Shown here piece after piece: positions 1-8,814 of a stretch of DNA of 64,000 bases (its first letter is position 1; each line of letters opens with the position of its first letter). This DNA is from Enterocytospora artemiae. Its lineage: Eukaryota; Microsporidia. The DNA lies in assembly GCA_038659295.1 (NCBI GenBank), contig JASNGC010000001.1, positions 434,001-498,000 on the forward strand. Direction: 5' to 3'. The position numbers were made by a program, and so were the translations under genes. A model generated the notes under the pieces. That model ran no database searches, was not told the origin of the DNA, and saw only the letters and a program-made list of their open reading frames with translations.

Positions 1-410
1 CACGAGGCAGGTACCTTTGAATTGGCAGTTTTGTATGAAATCAAATATTTTCGATCTTGTTTGGTGATTCTTCTCTTTCTGGTGGCACTGAAATATTTTA
101 AAATATCCAGTTAAATTATTTATCATGGAAGTCAACGGGAATATTTTTAAAAGTTACAAACACACTTGAGTGATCTTACAATTTGGTTGTCATACAAATC
201 CAGATTATTCTGAGATTTGCAGTAAGATGTCAGAGAAGTGTTTCAGATCAGAACAATTTTTTAAGCCGTGGTGCAATATATTTTTATTACTAATGCATTG
301 TTCGGAATCCATCATTATTGATGGTTGTAAAACCAATGAAACTGTGTTTCAGACTAAAACATTCATTGGTGTTTTAAAGAGTTGATAAATAGAATTATAA
401 GTTTTCAAGA
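1..410. other. Upstream intergenic stretch, no supported gene
   Basis: AT-rich. A short open frame begins with ATG at 227 (52 codons, ending 385), but it has no CCC-type start signal and no recognisable motif, so it is not called. The stretch otherwise serves as the upstream region of the PH-domain gene at 411. Confidence 0.4.
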
Positions 411-1820
411 ATGAGACAAGAAGGTAGTATGCTGGAGAAATTATCTGAAATGGGGATAAAAGAGTCGATGGTAATAGAGGAAATAACAGATGCTGTGGGC
501 GACTCGAATCTTGGGTTTGATGGGCACACAAATGATCATACAGATGATGTGGATGTAGATCGGGAAATGGCAACCAATGCAGGAGAAAAGTATGTTACAT
601 TAGAACAAACTGAAGGTTCTTTCGTCAAAATCAACAGCAACAAGAAATCAAATATTGAGTTTTACAATCCCCTGAAGGATTCCGAAAACTTTGAGAGGAA
701 CTTCTCTGATCAAGAAATATCCCGGAATGGCCGAAATAGAACTAGTGGTGTAAGTAAACACAAAGGTATTGTTAAGCAGAATACGAGATTTAATTATGAA
801 GAGAAAGGATTGGTAATCTCCACGGCCAACAGCGACAATCAGTTTCTTAGGCCATTCTTCTTTAACAAATTACCAGGCCAGTTGCATTTCGTGGTGGAGT
901 CCATCCATAATTACAAGCACAGGAACGATGGTACAAAGGTGTCGATAAGAGTGGAGGTCATAAACAGATTTGCCAAGAATAACTTTGAGGTCTATGAATC
1001 CGAGGAAATAGAGGTGCGCAGACCCGAGGAAAATCAGATAAATGGAAGAGAAGAAACCCGTCTTAGCACAAAAAGACTGGATGGTGGATCTGGTAACAGC
1101 CCAAACACTCAAAAGTCTGTTAAAATTGGACATCATATCAAACTGCCCATAGAAAAGCTAACCGATGGGACTATAAAACTCAAGGTTATTCTACTTCAAA
1201 CGAAAAACTCAGTGTCTAGTAAATGCTGTGAGTGCAATTTCGAGCTGGATAGAGTTGCAATCGACACATTTCATAACAAGCTGATTGAAATGAGTGGGAA
1301 CTTTACGAAATATTCATCGAATGGCCTCTTCAAGACAAATATTTTCAAGAGTTTTTCAGAGCTCTTCTACTCTCCAGAATTACCTTCAGAGTCAGTCAAA
1401 ACCTATTGCTCCTATCTTTCTGATGATGAAGTTCCTACAATAAACAGCCCAAGTCCAAGCTCTTTGTTTACCTTGAGCAAGTGGTTAGTAGTCAGAAAAT
1501 ATGCCTATGATCTCATGTTTGCTGGATATATTAATATAAAGGGAGATGTAAATGAGGTTAGCTCATACCTCTGGAAGAGGAGATATGTGAAATGGTATGG
1601 TTATACACTCTATATCTTTAATGAGCACACTAAGAGGATGGTGGGTAGTCTGAATATTGCAGACTCCACGCCCAACAGTCAAAGTTTAGGAAAGGGAATT
1701 GTGGGATTCAAGGTGAAGAATATGGAAATAGAATTGCACTGCGATACGAGTGAGAAAATCCGTGGGATAACCGAGGCGTTGACAATACTTTTTCCAAAGG
1801 TATTGAATGACAATGAATAA
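411..1820 (+). CDS. Anillin/Bud4-like PH domain protein
   Basis: A 469-residue protein. The first ~140 residues are polar and low in complexity. Residues ~145-330 form a beta-rich, C2-like region. Residues ~355-465 look like a C-terminal pleckstrin-homology domain, with a W-K-R-R-Y-V-K-W strand followed by G-Y-T-L-Y-I-F. This order (disordered N-terminus, anillin-homology-like middle, terminal PH) is that of fungal Bud4/Int1 and anillin, which scaffold septins and the division site at the membrane; that role is inferred. The first ATG (411) lacks a clear CCC signal; a second Met at 429 is possible. The stop codon sits inside an AATAAA. Any PH-domain scaffold remains an alternative. Confidence 0.6.
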   Translation: MRQEGSMLEKLSEMGIKESMVIEEITDAVGDSNLGFDGHTNDHTDDVDVDREMATNAGEKYVTLEQTEGSFVKINSNKKSNIEFYNPLKDSENFERNFSDQEISRNGRNRTSGVSKHKGIVKQNTRFNYEEKGLVISTANSDNQFLRPFFFNKLPGQLHFVVESIHNYKHRNDGTKVSIRVEVINRFAKNNFEVYESEEIEVRRPEENQINGREETRLSTKRLDGGSGNSPNTQKSVKIGHHIKLPIEKLTDGTIKLKVILLQTKNSVSSKCCECNFELDRVAIDTFHNKLIEMSGNFTKYSSNGLFKTNIFKSFSELFYSPELPSESVKTYCSYLSDDEVPTINSPSPSSLFTLSKWLVVRKYAYDLMFAGYINIKGDVNEVSSYLWKRRYVKWYGYTLYIFNEHTKRMVGSLNIADSTPNSQSLGKGIVGFKVKNMEIELHCDTSEKIRGITEALTILFPKVLNDNE

Positions 1821-2127
1821 ATTAGGGAAAGAAGACTTATGTTCTGTTTTGTTTAAAGTCACCACTAATTTCTTGGAAGTAGAATCCATATTGAAGCAAA
1901 ATACTCAGGGTTAGTTATATTTGTTTTTGCATGTTGCCACATAATGGTCAATCAGCATGGGCAAAACACCTGCCTAAAAATATATTGCGTTGTTGTTTGT
2001 TGAAAGGCCTCATTGGACTATCGATTCAATGAAGGAAAGGCAACATTCTGAAGTTCTCCTTTACTTTGTTCAAGAAAATATTTTTCCCTCCAAAAATCCT
2101 TTTTGCTTTTTTTAAAACCTGTCCTCC
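1821..2127. other. Intergenic, no gene seen
   Basis: AT-rich spacer. Its 3' part holds two T/A-rich blocks with CCC-type triplets (near 2084-2089 and 2122-2126) just before the ATG at 2128, consistent with the promoter and start signal of the next gene. No RNA gene is recognisable. Confidence 0.4.
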
Positions 2128-2463
2128 ATGCAACACGCGTTGAAGGACAGGACGAACATTAAGAAGAAGGTTGTGGAGAAGGGGCTCCCGCATAAAACAG
2201 AAAAGGAGGATATTGTCAATTACTTAAAGATAAAGATAAGGTCAACTTCTGATGCAAACCTGATATACGATTTACACAAATGTGTTGAAATCCTGGAGGG
2301 AAAGGAAAATTCAGAAGTTATAGATATGAAGGAATGTATTATGGAGTTGGTGAGAGAGAAGGAAGAGTTATTCCAGCAAAACTGTGAATTGATCTGTGAG
2401 ATTGATCTTTTAAAAGGGCAGAATGAGGAGGATTTTTTGAAGTGTGATGAAGTAGAAGAATAA
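2128..2463 (+). CDS. Small coiled-coil hypothetical protein
   Basis: A 111-residue charged protein I do not recognise. Residues ~60-100 form a predicted coiled coil rich in Glu, Leu and Lys (for example E-L-V-R-E-K-E-E-L). The N-terminal third is basic. A CTCC triplet lies directly before the ATG, matching the start signal seen across the window. A TAATAAA-type polyadenylation signal lies ~14 bases after the stop. It could be a subunit of a nuclear or kinetochore complex, but nothing visible decides this. Confidence 0.6.
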   Translation: MQHALKDRTNIKKKVVEKGLPHKTEKEDIVNYLKIKIRSTSDANLIYDLHKCVEILEGKENSEVIDMKECIMELVREKEELFQQNCELICEIDLLKGQNEEDFLKCDEVEE

Positions 2464-2570
2464 TTAATGGAGTATAATAAATGAATTTAAGGCCAAACTA
2501 CTGGGTTTTTTCAGATTTGACATGGCACCAAATGCTTTCATCTCAGAAGATTTTTCACCCTTAAGCACTT

Positions 2571-2816
2571 ATGAAGTACAAGTTGTTCTTCGAGAAAGAG
2601 TCTATGAAGTTGGACTCAGGAAGTATCCTACAGTTTGCAAGAGAAATTCTCTATAAGTTTGGGGGATTATCACTAGTCAGCTCAGTTGAAATAACTTCGG
2701 AACATGAGAATGGGCTGGAGATTATAGCTGACAAAACTGCAACAGATATTTCCCATGCTGCACTGTTTCTGTGTGGAGAATTTAAAGGAAGGAGATGCCA
2801 ATTTAAACTGAGTTGA
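2571..2816 (+). CDS. Small hypothetical, possibly Pop5/Rpp14-like
   Basis: An 81-residue protein that begins K-Y-K-L-F-F, carries F-G-G-L in the middle and ends with R-R-C-Q-F-K-L-S. Its start pattern and predicted alpha/beta order resemble the Pop5/Rpp14 family, small subunits of RNase P and RNase MRP that process tRNA and rRNA precursors. The resemblance is weak and rests on reading alone. A CCC triplet lies 11 bases before the ATG, with a TTTTT run ahead of it, which supports this start. The stop is followed within 20 bases by AATAAA. It may equally be an unrelated small protein. Confidence 0.55.
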   Translation: MKYKLFFEKESMKLDSGSILQFAREILYKFGGLSLVSSVEITSEHENGLEIIADKTATDISHAALFLCGEFKGRRCQFKLS

Positions 2817-2915
2817 TGCAATAAATAAAATGTTTAGTTATCTGGGAATCAAGATTGGCTCTTATGCGTGGTGATTACTTTATTTTTTAAATAAAAAATT
2901 TACAGGCCCTTTGTA

Positions 2916-3737
2916 ATGGACGAAAAATCAAAAGTGGCAGGAGATGAGGTGATTTTTGGGGAAGAAGACGATGTTGTTAATGACGACGGTATTGTAGTAC
3001 TTTCGAGCATGTCTGATATTGTAAGTAAGCATGGTTTGGATGAGGCATCAGTTTCACAGGATACTGTTACAGTAGGTAATCATACTACTGGATGTATATA
3101 TGGTGATGGCATTGGTATTTCTAATAATAATAACCTTTCTAAGTGTGATGAAATTGTAAATGAAAAGAAGGTAACAGTGGAGGTTGGTGATAATACTTGT
3201 GTTGAATATGATGGTGGAAGCCAGTCTGACGAGGTTAATGAGTCTTCCACAAAAAAAAGCCGATTCATTATTGAAGAAAATAATCATGGCCTGAATAAAT
3301 TAATTGGTGAAGTAAATCCAGACACAACTATCTCTACAAACTCTAATGGCGTCCATACTGCAGACGCCATGATTGATACGCAGATTGTTCCGGACATAGT
3401 CGACAAAAATACCATTTCCTCTCCTGTTCTACAAAAAGGTCGATTTTTTGTGACGGAGAACTTTCCCACAAAGGATTTTGAAAATGGCAGTTCCGTGAGC
3501 AGTGTTGCTTACGATATAGTAAAAGACCAAAGAATGGAGCAGAAGCTGCTTCGAGTTATTGACCTGCAAAATCGACAATTGGATATTCTTTTTGACATGG
3601 TGAAGAACATTTCAGGAGACGAAAAACTATTCCATCACGAGTTTGCAAAATTATCAAACGATACTTACGAGTTGATAGAAATCATGAAAAAGTACCAGAA
3701 AAAGACGCAGTCAATTCAACGTGAAAATGATGGATAG
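2916..3737 (+). CDS. Acidic low-complexity hypothetical protein
   Basis: A 273-residue protein dominated by Asp, Asn, Ser, Val and Gly up to residue ~195. A more ordered, helical, coiled-coil-like tail follows (residues ~200-270, starting around D-Q-R-M-E-Q-K-L-L). A repeated short phrase, roughly K-x-R-F-x-[IV]-x-E-N, occurs twice (near residues 114-122 and 175-182). No membrane segment or signal peptide is seen. A CCC triplet eight bases before the ATG supports the start. Function unknown; the C-terminal helix could mediate oligomerisation. Confidence 0.65.
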   Translation: MDEKSKVAGDEVIFGEEDDVVNDDGIVVLSSMSDIVSKHGLDEASVSQDTVTVGNHTTGCIYGDGIGISNNNNLSKCDEIVNEKKVTVEVGDNTCVEYDGGSQSDEVNESSTKKSRFIIEENNHGLNKLIGEVNPDTTISTNSNGVHTADAMIDTQIVPDIVDKNTISSPVLQKGRFFVTENFPTKDFENGSSVSSVAYDIVKDQRMEQKLLRVIDLQNRQLDILFDMVKNISGDEKLFHHEFAKLSNDTYELIEIMKKYQKKTQSIQRENDG

Positions 3738-3968
3738 TAGTACAAGGGTGGCATTGCATTGACACTGTTAAACTCCACGATTAAGGGATGCGAAAGTCTC
3801 AGGATTTATGGCATTCTTATTATATATTTTAATTAAGATGATGGAATGGGAAAGTTCAGCATGCAAATAAATATCTTGGTTGTAAGTTCTCCATAAAGCC
3901 ATCCTAGAATACTTTAGTTGCATGAAAAAGTAGAGCTGTTGGTACTTTACATTTGTTCCATAAATTCT

Positions 3969-4823
3969 ATGGTAAATTATAATGGTATGATATATAGGTA
4001 TCCTAATGTTCCAAACCATTTCAGTCGTCCACCCATGAGCAATGGGAAACCAGTAACTAACATCCAGCCAGTAATAAACAATTCAAGGCAGCAGATCCAG
4101 AACTCAGGAGACATTGCCATGAATACATCTTCAGATGCTGTTCCTACTAGATCAACTATTAATCAACCACCGAAGTCACCATTCATGGGTTCTATTCCAA
4201 GCAGACCCAGCCCAATGGGTAGTATTAACAATACCATTCCTACTCCTCCAAAGTCCCCGTTCATGGGATCAGCACCCCAAAGACCTGGGATTCCAATCAA
4301 CTTTCCAAAATCTCCGAACATTGGAAATAACAAGGCTATTCCTCAGGCAGGCATAGCTCCTCAACAACACAGCCAAAACAATCTGCAGAATCCGGTAAAT
4401 CAGCCATCCAGAAATTTTAATTGGCAAGTTGGCAGCATCAATAAGCCCCCTGTTTCAAGCATCAAGCCTCCACAGATGAATAACCCAAAGACAATTCCCA
4501 ACAGCAGTGATGCTGGTCTAGATCCACAAGCCATACTGAGGAACTTCATCAATCTGATCCACACTGTCAAGTCGAAGGTTGCCAACAAGAACTCAATGCT
4601 TATAAACCAGAAGAAGCAGAGGTATTTGAATGCGCTTTCCACATTTGACTCTGTCGACCAGAGTAGCATTCCGATTGAGCTTCTGCAGACAATGGAATTT
4701 ATATGCAAGCGTGTGATGGTGGTTGACGAAAGCATGAAGTCGGACCTGGATCTAATTATTTCTGATGAGTGCCAAGTGATTTGGATCAAGGCGATCGTTG
4801 AATTGATAAGAATAGGATATTAA
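3969..4823 (+). pseudogene. 5'-truncated SEC31 copy
   Basis: An open frame of 284 residues. All but about the first 10 are the C-terminal part of the SEC31 gene at 47833-50730 (its residues ~692-965). The WD40 domain and the helical middle are missing because the duplicated block starts at base 4000. The ATG at 3969 lies in unrelated flanking sequence, so any product would be a chance fusion of ~10 new residues to the Pro/Asn-rich linker and the C-terminal domain. I see only a few substitutions against the source copy, one changing Lys to Arg. No CCC signal precedes the ATG. The reading frame is intact, so translation cannot be excluded, but it cannot act as a full COPII coat subunit. Confidence 0.8.
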
Positions 4824-5131
4824 TAAAGTACATTAGAAACAGAGATTTTTTACAACCATTAAGTAAATGCAGTAGAAACACCATGGACAGACATTAGGTT
4901 GTGTAAGTAGTGGATATCTGACACTGCGACCGGTAGCTGAGTTATTCCCATAAAGTATATTACAATTTCACTGGAAATAGTCGATGAAATCTGATCGATA
5001 TTGTTGGATATGATTCTTATGATACACAAAGATGTAAGAGGAGTTATCCTGGTATATTGTAACTAGAATAGAAAATTGATTTTAATATTACCTTATACGA
5101 GAAAGATTTCGATTAAATTAAGGATTTACCC
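4824..5131 (+). other. Intergenic inside duplicated block
   Basis: AT-rich spacer between the SEC31 stop and the membrane-protein ATG, identical in both copies as far as I compared. It ends in a CCC triplet directly before the ATG at 5132. No other feature is seen. Confidence 0.4.
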
Positions 5132-5632
5132 ATGTTTTTTACACTTATTCTTCAGTTAGTAACCGGAAATATCCTAGAAACATCTCAGTCTTCGCTTGAT
5201 GATAATTTTACACATCACATGGAACCTGATACCGCAACAATAAAAATGGGCACAACTACAGATAACGGGTTTTATTCATCTCCTAGATTGTTTAATGATG
5301 CTATTTCCTTTACAAATGTCACTCCTCTTTCTGAATTTTTACCAATATTCAATATGCTCATTTTTATTTTTGCATTAATTGCAAGAATGCATAGAGAAAA
5401 CGAATGTTCACCAGAAAGCTTACTATCTAGTGATTTTCTCATGGTTGTAGCCATCTTATTAATCTGGCTTCAAACATGCATTTTCTATGCATTATTACCT
5501 AGATTGTATCCTATACCAACCATTATCATCAGTGGTGGTATTTCGCTTGCATTTAAATACAAGGAATTCTATTGTTACTTGTTCAGTGTATTAGTTCCTA
5601 ATCGTGTAATTTTAATAAGTCGAAATTATTAA
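5132..5632 (+). CDS. Small membrane protein, PRLY family (copy 1)
   Basis: A 166-residue protein with a hydrophobic N-terminus (residues 1-11, possible signal), a Ser/Thr-rich lumenal or outer stretch, and hydrophobic segments at ~68-85, ~102-120 and ~128-160. It shares an ungapped pattern with the membrane protein at 34583-35149: Ser-Pro (93-94), then 30 residues on Pro-Arg-Leu-Tyr (123-126), then Pro-Thr (129-130). An identical second copy lies at 51039-51539. CCC directly precedes the ATG. I do not recognise the family outside this window; function unknown. Confidence 0.75.
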   Translation: MFFTLILQLVTGNILETSQSSLDDNFTHHMEPDTATIKMGTTTDNGFYSSPRLFNDAISFTNVTPLSEFLPIFNMLIFIFALIARMHRENECSPESLLSSDFLMVVAILLIWLQTCIFYALLPRLYPIPTIIISGGISLAFKYKEFYCYLFSVLVPNRVILISRNY

Positions 5633-5992
5633 ATGCTATATTGAGTTTAAAATTTGTATAAATGTATATGGTGAGATTGATTCTCATATATAAACAACAG
5701 ATGATATGAATAGTAAAATATGTATGTATAGCTGTTTAAACAAGTTCATTGTGAATGTGACTCTTTAACCGATACAATGAAATGCTCCTGCCTGGAAATA
5801 TTTGAATAGTATGTTTTAGTAAGGAACTTCCACATTACCAAGTATATCCAAGCAAAACTATACTCTCATAGGTATAATTTGGATACATCCACTTCATGAC
5901 AATGTGTTCAGCACACGAGTCATCAATAAGTCCTCCTTTAAAGCTGAAAATATCTGTTGGAATACATACACATCTCAGATAACTCTCGAAAT
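5633..5992. other. Intergenic inside duplicated block
   Basis: AT-rich spacer between two convergent genes, same sequence as 51540-51899. It holds the 3' regions of both genes; the proteasome stop on the minus strand overlaps an AATAAA. No further gene is seen. Confidence 0.4.
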
Positions 5993-6691
5993 TTATTCTT
6001 CAATTGATTCAAATATCTCCTTGATGCCCTCAATATCATACACCTTGAATTCTCCAGTTTTGGATGAGAAAACTCCGACACTGATGTCCTCAGGACCGAT
6101 TGCTGCTCCAGAATATTCTCTAAGAGCATGGAAGCATGTCGCGATATTGTCATCCAACCCACTCAGTCGTCTCTCCACAAACTTCCTGGCCTTGTCATAT
6201 TCCGTACCCCCTGCAACAACCTCAACTGCTTTGAAACTGCCCGATGGATCCACCTGGTACAGGCACGGCCCATTCACTGTGGTCCCTGCAAATATCAGAA
6301 ATGTCCCAAACGGCCTAAATCGGCTCTTCTGGGTAAACTCCTGGGTTGCCAAGCTAAATTCATTGATGAAGGTGTCCAAATACGGGAATCTCTCAAACAC
6401 ATCAAAATATTCCTGGCAGATTTTCTGTGCTATGGAAAGCTGGACTCGGAAGTCAGGCTGGAGCCCGGAATAGGTCAATCCTATGGTTGGACAAACATAG
6501 AATATTTTGTGGTATTTCTCCTTCACAAATAACTTGCCCAAATTCTTGTAGCTCATCAGAACACAACCATCTCCAGAAGAGGCTCCGATGCAGATCGACG
6601 AGCTCAATGCTGCCTTGAGAGCATTGTCACACTGCTGCAGCTTACCCTTGTTGCTGAAGACTGAGAAGGGTTTGTCTGGATTCAGAAACAT
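5993..6691 (-). CDS. PRE8: 20S proteasome subunit alpha-2 (copy 1)
   Basis: A 232-residue alpha-type subunit of the 20S proteasome core, which forms the gated outer ring of the cytosolic and nuclear protease. The alpha-type N-terminus is recognisable (F-S-V-F-S-N-K-G-K-L-Q-Q then an A-L-K-A-A helix). The phrase I-G-L-T-Y-S-G-L-Q-P-D-F-R-V (residues ~70-83) matches the alpha-2 signature G-M-G-P-D-Y-R. R-P-F-G (125-128) and D-P-S-G (149-152) are also present. Length is usual for the family. GCCCTC lies just before the ATG, and the stop overlaps AATAAA. The protein is identical to the copy at 51900-52598, so this genome appears to carry two intact genes for one stoichiometric subunit. Confidence 0.93.
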   Translation of the reverse strand: MFLNPDKPFSVFSNKGKLQQCDNALKAALSSSICIGASSGDGCVLMSYKNLGKLFVKEKYHKIFYVCPTIGLTYSGLQPDFRVQLSIAQKICQEYFDVFERFPYLDTFINEFSLATQEFTQKSRFRPFGTFLIFAGTTVNGPCLYQVDPSGSFKAVEVVAGGTEYDKARKFVERRLSGLDDNIATCFHALREYSGAAIGPEDISVGVFSSKTGEFKVYDIEGIKEIFESIEE

Positions 6692-7012
6692 TTATGAGGG
6701 CTCCAAGAGGAAAAACGAGGTCAAGGACTCAAACTCTACATACAGGCGAAATTAAAAGACAGAAGAAATAACAGGGTCCACCCCACCGATCGTAGTTAAG
6801 CTAAAAATGAATACTGGATGAAATCCGAGAATGTATTAGGATGAAATCTTCCAATTCCCAGGGTTATGAATTACCAATATTAAAGATATTCTCAAAAAAA
6901 ACCCAATATAAACACACCAATAGGAACTAAATGATGCGTGTCTGTTTCCATGATCGCAGTTCTTGATTTGGTTAGATTTCGCTTTTGAAAAGTTTTGTAG
7001 CCCATATTCGCA
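6692..7012. other. Divergent intergenic region across duplication edge
   Basis: Lies between the proteasome gene (minus) and the dioxygenase gene (plus). The duplicated block ends at 6838 and unique sequence follows. A CCC triplet (6999-7001) precedes the ATG at 7013. No RNA gene is recognisable. Confidence 0.5.
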
Positions 7013-8287
7013 ATGCACTGCAGTTCTAAACCTAAGCCGTTCGAGTATGAAGTGTTTGACAATTTTTTGGATGAAAAGGATTTTGAGGAAATTGTGGAGA
7101 CTTATAGGAGTAGCCCGTTTCTGGAATTGAAAAGTGATCTGTTCAGTTTTTTACAGACAAGGGAATTAGTCAGCGCGTCGACTACCTCATATGACACTTC
7201 TAAAACAGATGCAGATAGTGGTGCTTCCAGCTCTGTTTTGAATAAGACCAATCTGAAGTTTTTCACCGATAGACTAGACAAAATTTTCAATCCAAAAATA
7301 CTTTCGTATGATAAAAAAGCCACAGAGGTGACAAATTCTGAGCATAACTCGGCTCTACCACTTACTGATCCATCGCCTTTGTTCTATACTATTTTTGCTT
7401 CATTTTATAGGCCTAATGACTTTTTACTGGTCCATGATGACTGTATTGAGAATAGAGAGTATGCCTTTACATTCTATTTGTCAGATTTGGATACTGGCAG
7501 GTTGATTTTGTATGAAAATGATTGTATGACTGTTTTTGAGAAGGTGGAAATAAAAAGGAACAGGCTGGTAATCTTTAAAGTGGGAAGGTACAGTTATCAC
7601 GAGGTTGAGAGAGTAGAGGGTATTGAATCGGAAGATAGATCCACCTCTACTTCTGATTTGAATCTTAATGCTGGACGTCAGGCCATAACAGGATGGATAA
7701 ACAATAGTAAGAAATTACCATGGGAGAATTATTCTCCACAATGTAGTTGTTTTAATCTTTCTCTCCCGGATGAGATCCAATATATCGACATTCCAATAGA
7801 CATTCCAGAAACCGGCTATTCCATTATGGAGTTGGGTGATTTTGACTTTGAAGAGCTTTCTTACGAAACTTCAGGACCATTTGTGGATAGAAGAGCGGTG
7901 AGAATAAATATTGAGGAGTATTTTGCTCCAAAAGTAGATAACTATAGGCTAATTCACTTGGAGTATCTGATGATTGAGAGAAATGGGTACATATTGATCA
8001 ATGATAGGATAAACACTAGGACGCATGATTGTGAAAAGGAGCTGCACGATGATACAACAGCCGGAAGTGATGTTCATGAAAATCCAAAGAGTATTCTTGA
8101 TATGTTTATCTTCAAAAATGATTGTGATCGATTTATTAACTTTGTAAACGAGCAGGGTGAGATTGAGTATGAGTTGGATGCAGTTGCCGGCTGTATGTTG
8201 TTTGGACTTAGAAACGGAAGAAGGATATTCGTTAGAAACTCTGATAAGGAAGTGAAGTTTATACATTTGATTTACAAGGAAAAATAG
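7013..8287 (+). CDS. TPA1: Tpa1/OGFOD1-like 2-oxoglutarate dioxygenase
   Basis: A 424-residue protein. The double-stranded beta-helix of Fe(II)/2-oxoglutarate hydroxylases is visible: F-Y-R-P-N-D-F-L-L-V-H-D-D gives the metal pair His141 and Asp143, S-Y-H-E-V gives distal His196, and R222 in R-Q-A-I-T-G-W binds the co-substrate. A second, divergent domain (~235-424) follows, as in Tpa1/OGFOD1. The known family hydroxylates a proline of ribosomal protein uS12 and affects translation termination. An insertion at ~50-120 is rich in Ser/Thr. CCC lies 11 bases before the ATG. The metal and co-substrate ligands appear intact, so activity is likely. Confidence 0.82.
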   Translation: MHCSSKPKPFEYEVFDNFLDEKDFEEIVETYRSSPFLELKSDLFSFLQTRELVSASTTSYDTSKTDADSGASSSVLNKTNLKFFTDRLDKIFNPKILSYDKKATEVTNSEHNSALPLTDPSPLFYTIFASFYRPNDFLLVHDDCIENREYAFTFYLSDLDTGRLILYENDCMTVFEKVEIKRNRLVIFKVGRYSYHEVERVEGIESEDRSTSTSDLNLNAGRQAITGWINNSKKLPWENYSPQCSCFNLSLPDEIQYIDIPIDIPETGYSIMELGDFDFEELSYETSGPFVDRRAVRINIEEYFAPKVDNYRLIHLEYLMIERNGYILINDRINTRTHDCEKELHDDTTAGSDVHENPKSILDMFIFKNDCDRFINFVNEQGEIEYELDAVAGCMLFGLRNGRRIFVRNSDKEVKFIHLIYKEK

Positions 8288-8814
8288 ATGGCCGTTAGTC
8301 GAAGAGTGATAGGGGTATTTGCTACAATAAACTGTATTTGTCATTTATAGTGTTGTTTAAATCGTAATGTGATGCATTTGCTATGCAGTATACAATACCT
8401 GCCCAACCATCGTAGGTTCTTTTAATGAAGAATTTATAATACAAAATATATTGAGGGTTACAATTCTAATATAAGAAGCATATTTTTGGTTTTCTAGCAC
8501 ACGGTATAGTATGCCGGATAATCTATTGTAAAGGTTTTAAGACAATGGATTCAACATATCAATATCGGCCATAATCACTGTTGGATATTATCGCCTCAAA
8601 GAGGATAGGTAATCTGTAAACTTTATTTCAAAGGATTAGTGTTTATAAGACTTAGCATAGTCTAATTTATTAATGGATCATTAGAAATTCTTTTGAAAAT
8701 ACATGATCAATCGTAAGAAATAACCTTTACTGCCCTATTTTATGCAAAATTGGCCTAATTTTCATAAATTACTACAGTGCCGACATCTACTAATTAAACC
8801 ACCTTGACATATGA
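8288..8814. other. Intergenic between convergent genes, nothing seen
   Basis: A 527-base AT-rich spacer between the 3' ends of the dioxygenase and the DRG GTPase. I looked for short conserved ORFs with CCC/AAATTT starts and for tRNA-like A and B boxes and saw none. Confidence 0.4.

Larger units (their letters stand above)
4000..6838 (+). repeat. Segmental duplication, derived copy
   Basis: This 2,839-base block matches 49907-52745 in the same orientation at a constant offset of 45,907. It holds the 3' part of SEC31, the small membrane protein gene, the whole proteasome alpha-2 gene and their spacers (4824-5131 and 5633-5992 here; 50731-51038 and 51540-51899 in the other copy), in which I see no further gene. 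Substitutions noticed: 4061, 4071, 4204, 5396, 6777, 6820, 6826 and 6827. This is called the derived copy because its SEC31 is truncated while the other copy continues into full SEC31 and uL16. Confidence 0.95.

Noticed and set aside
170..385. 71-codon frame near the window start
   Set aside because: Begins with GTG; the internal ATG at 227 has no start signal or motif.
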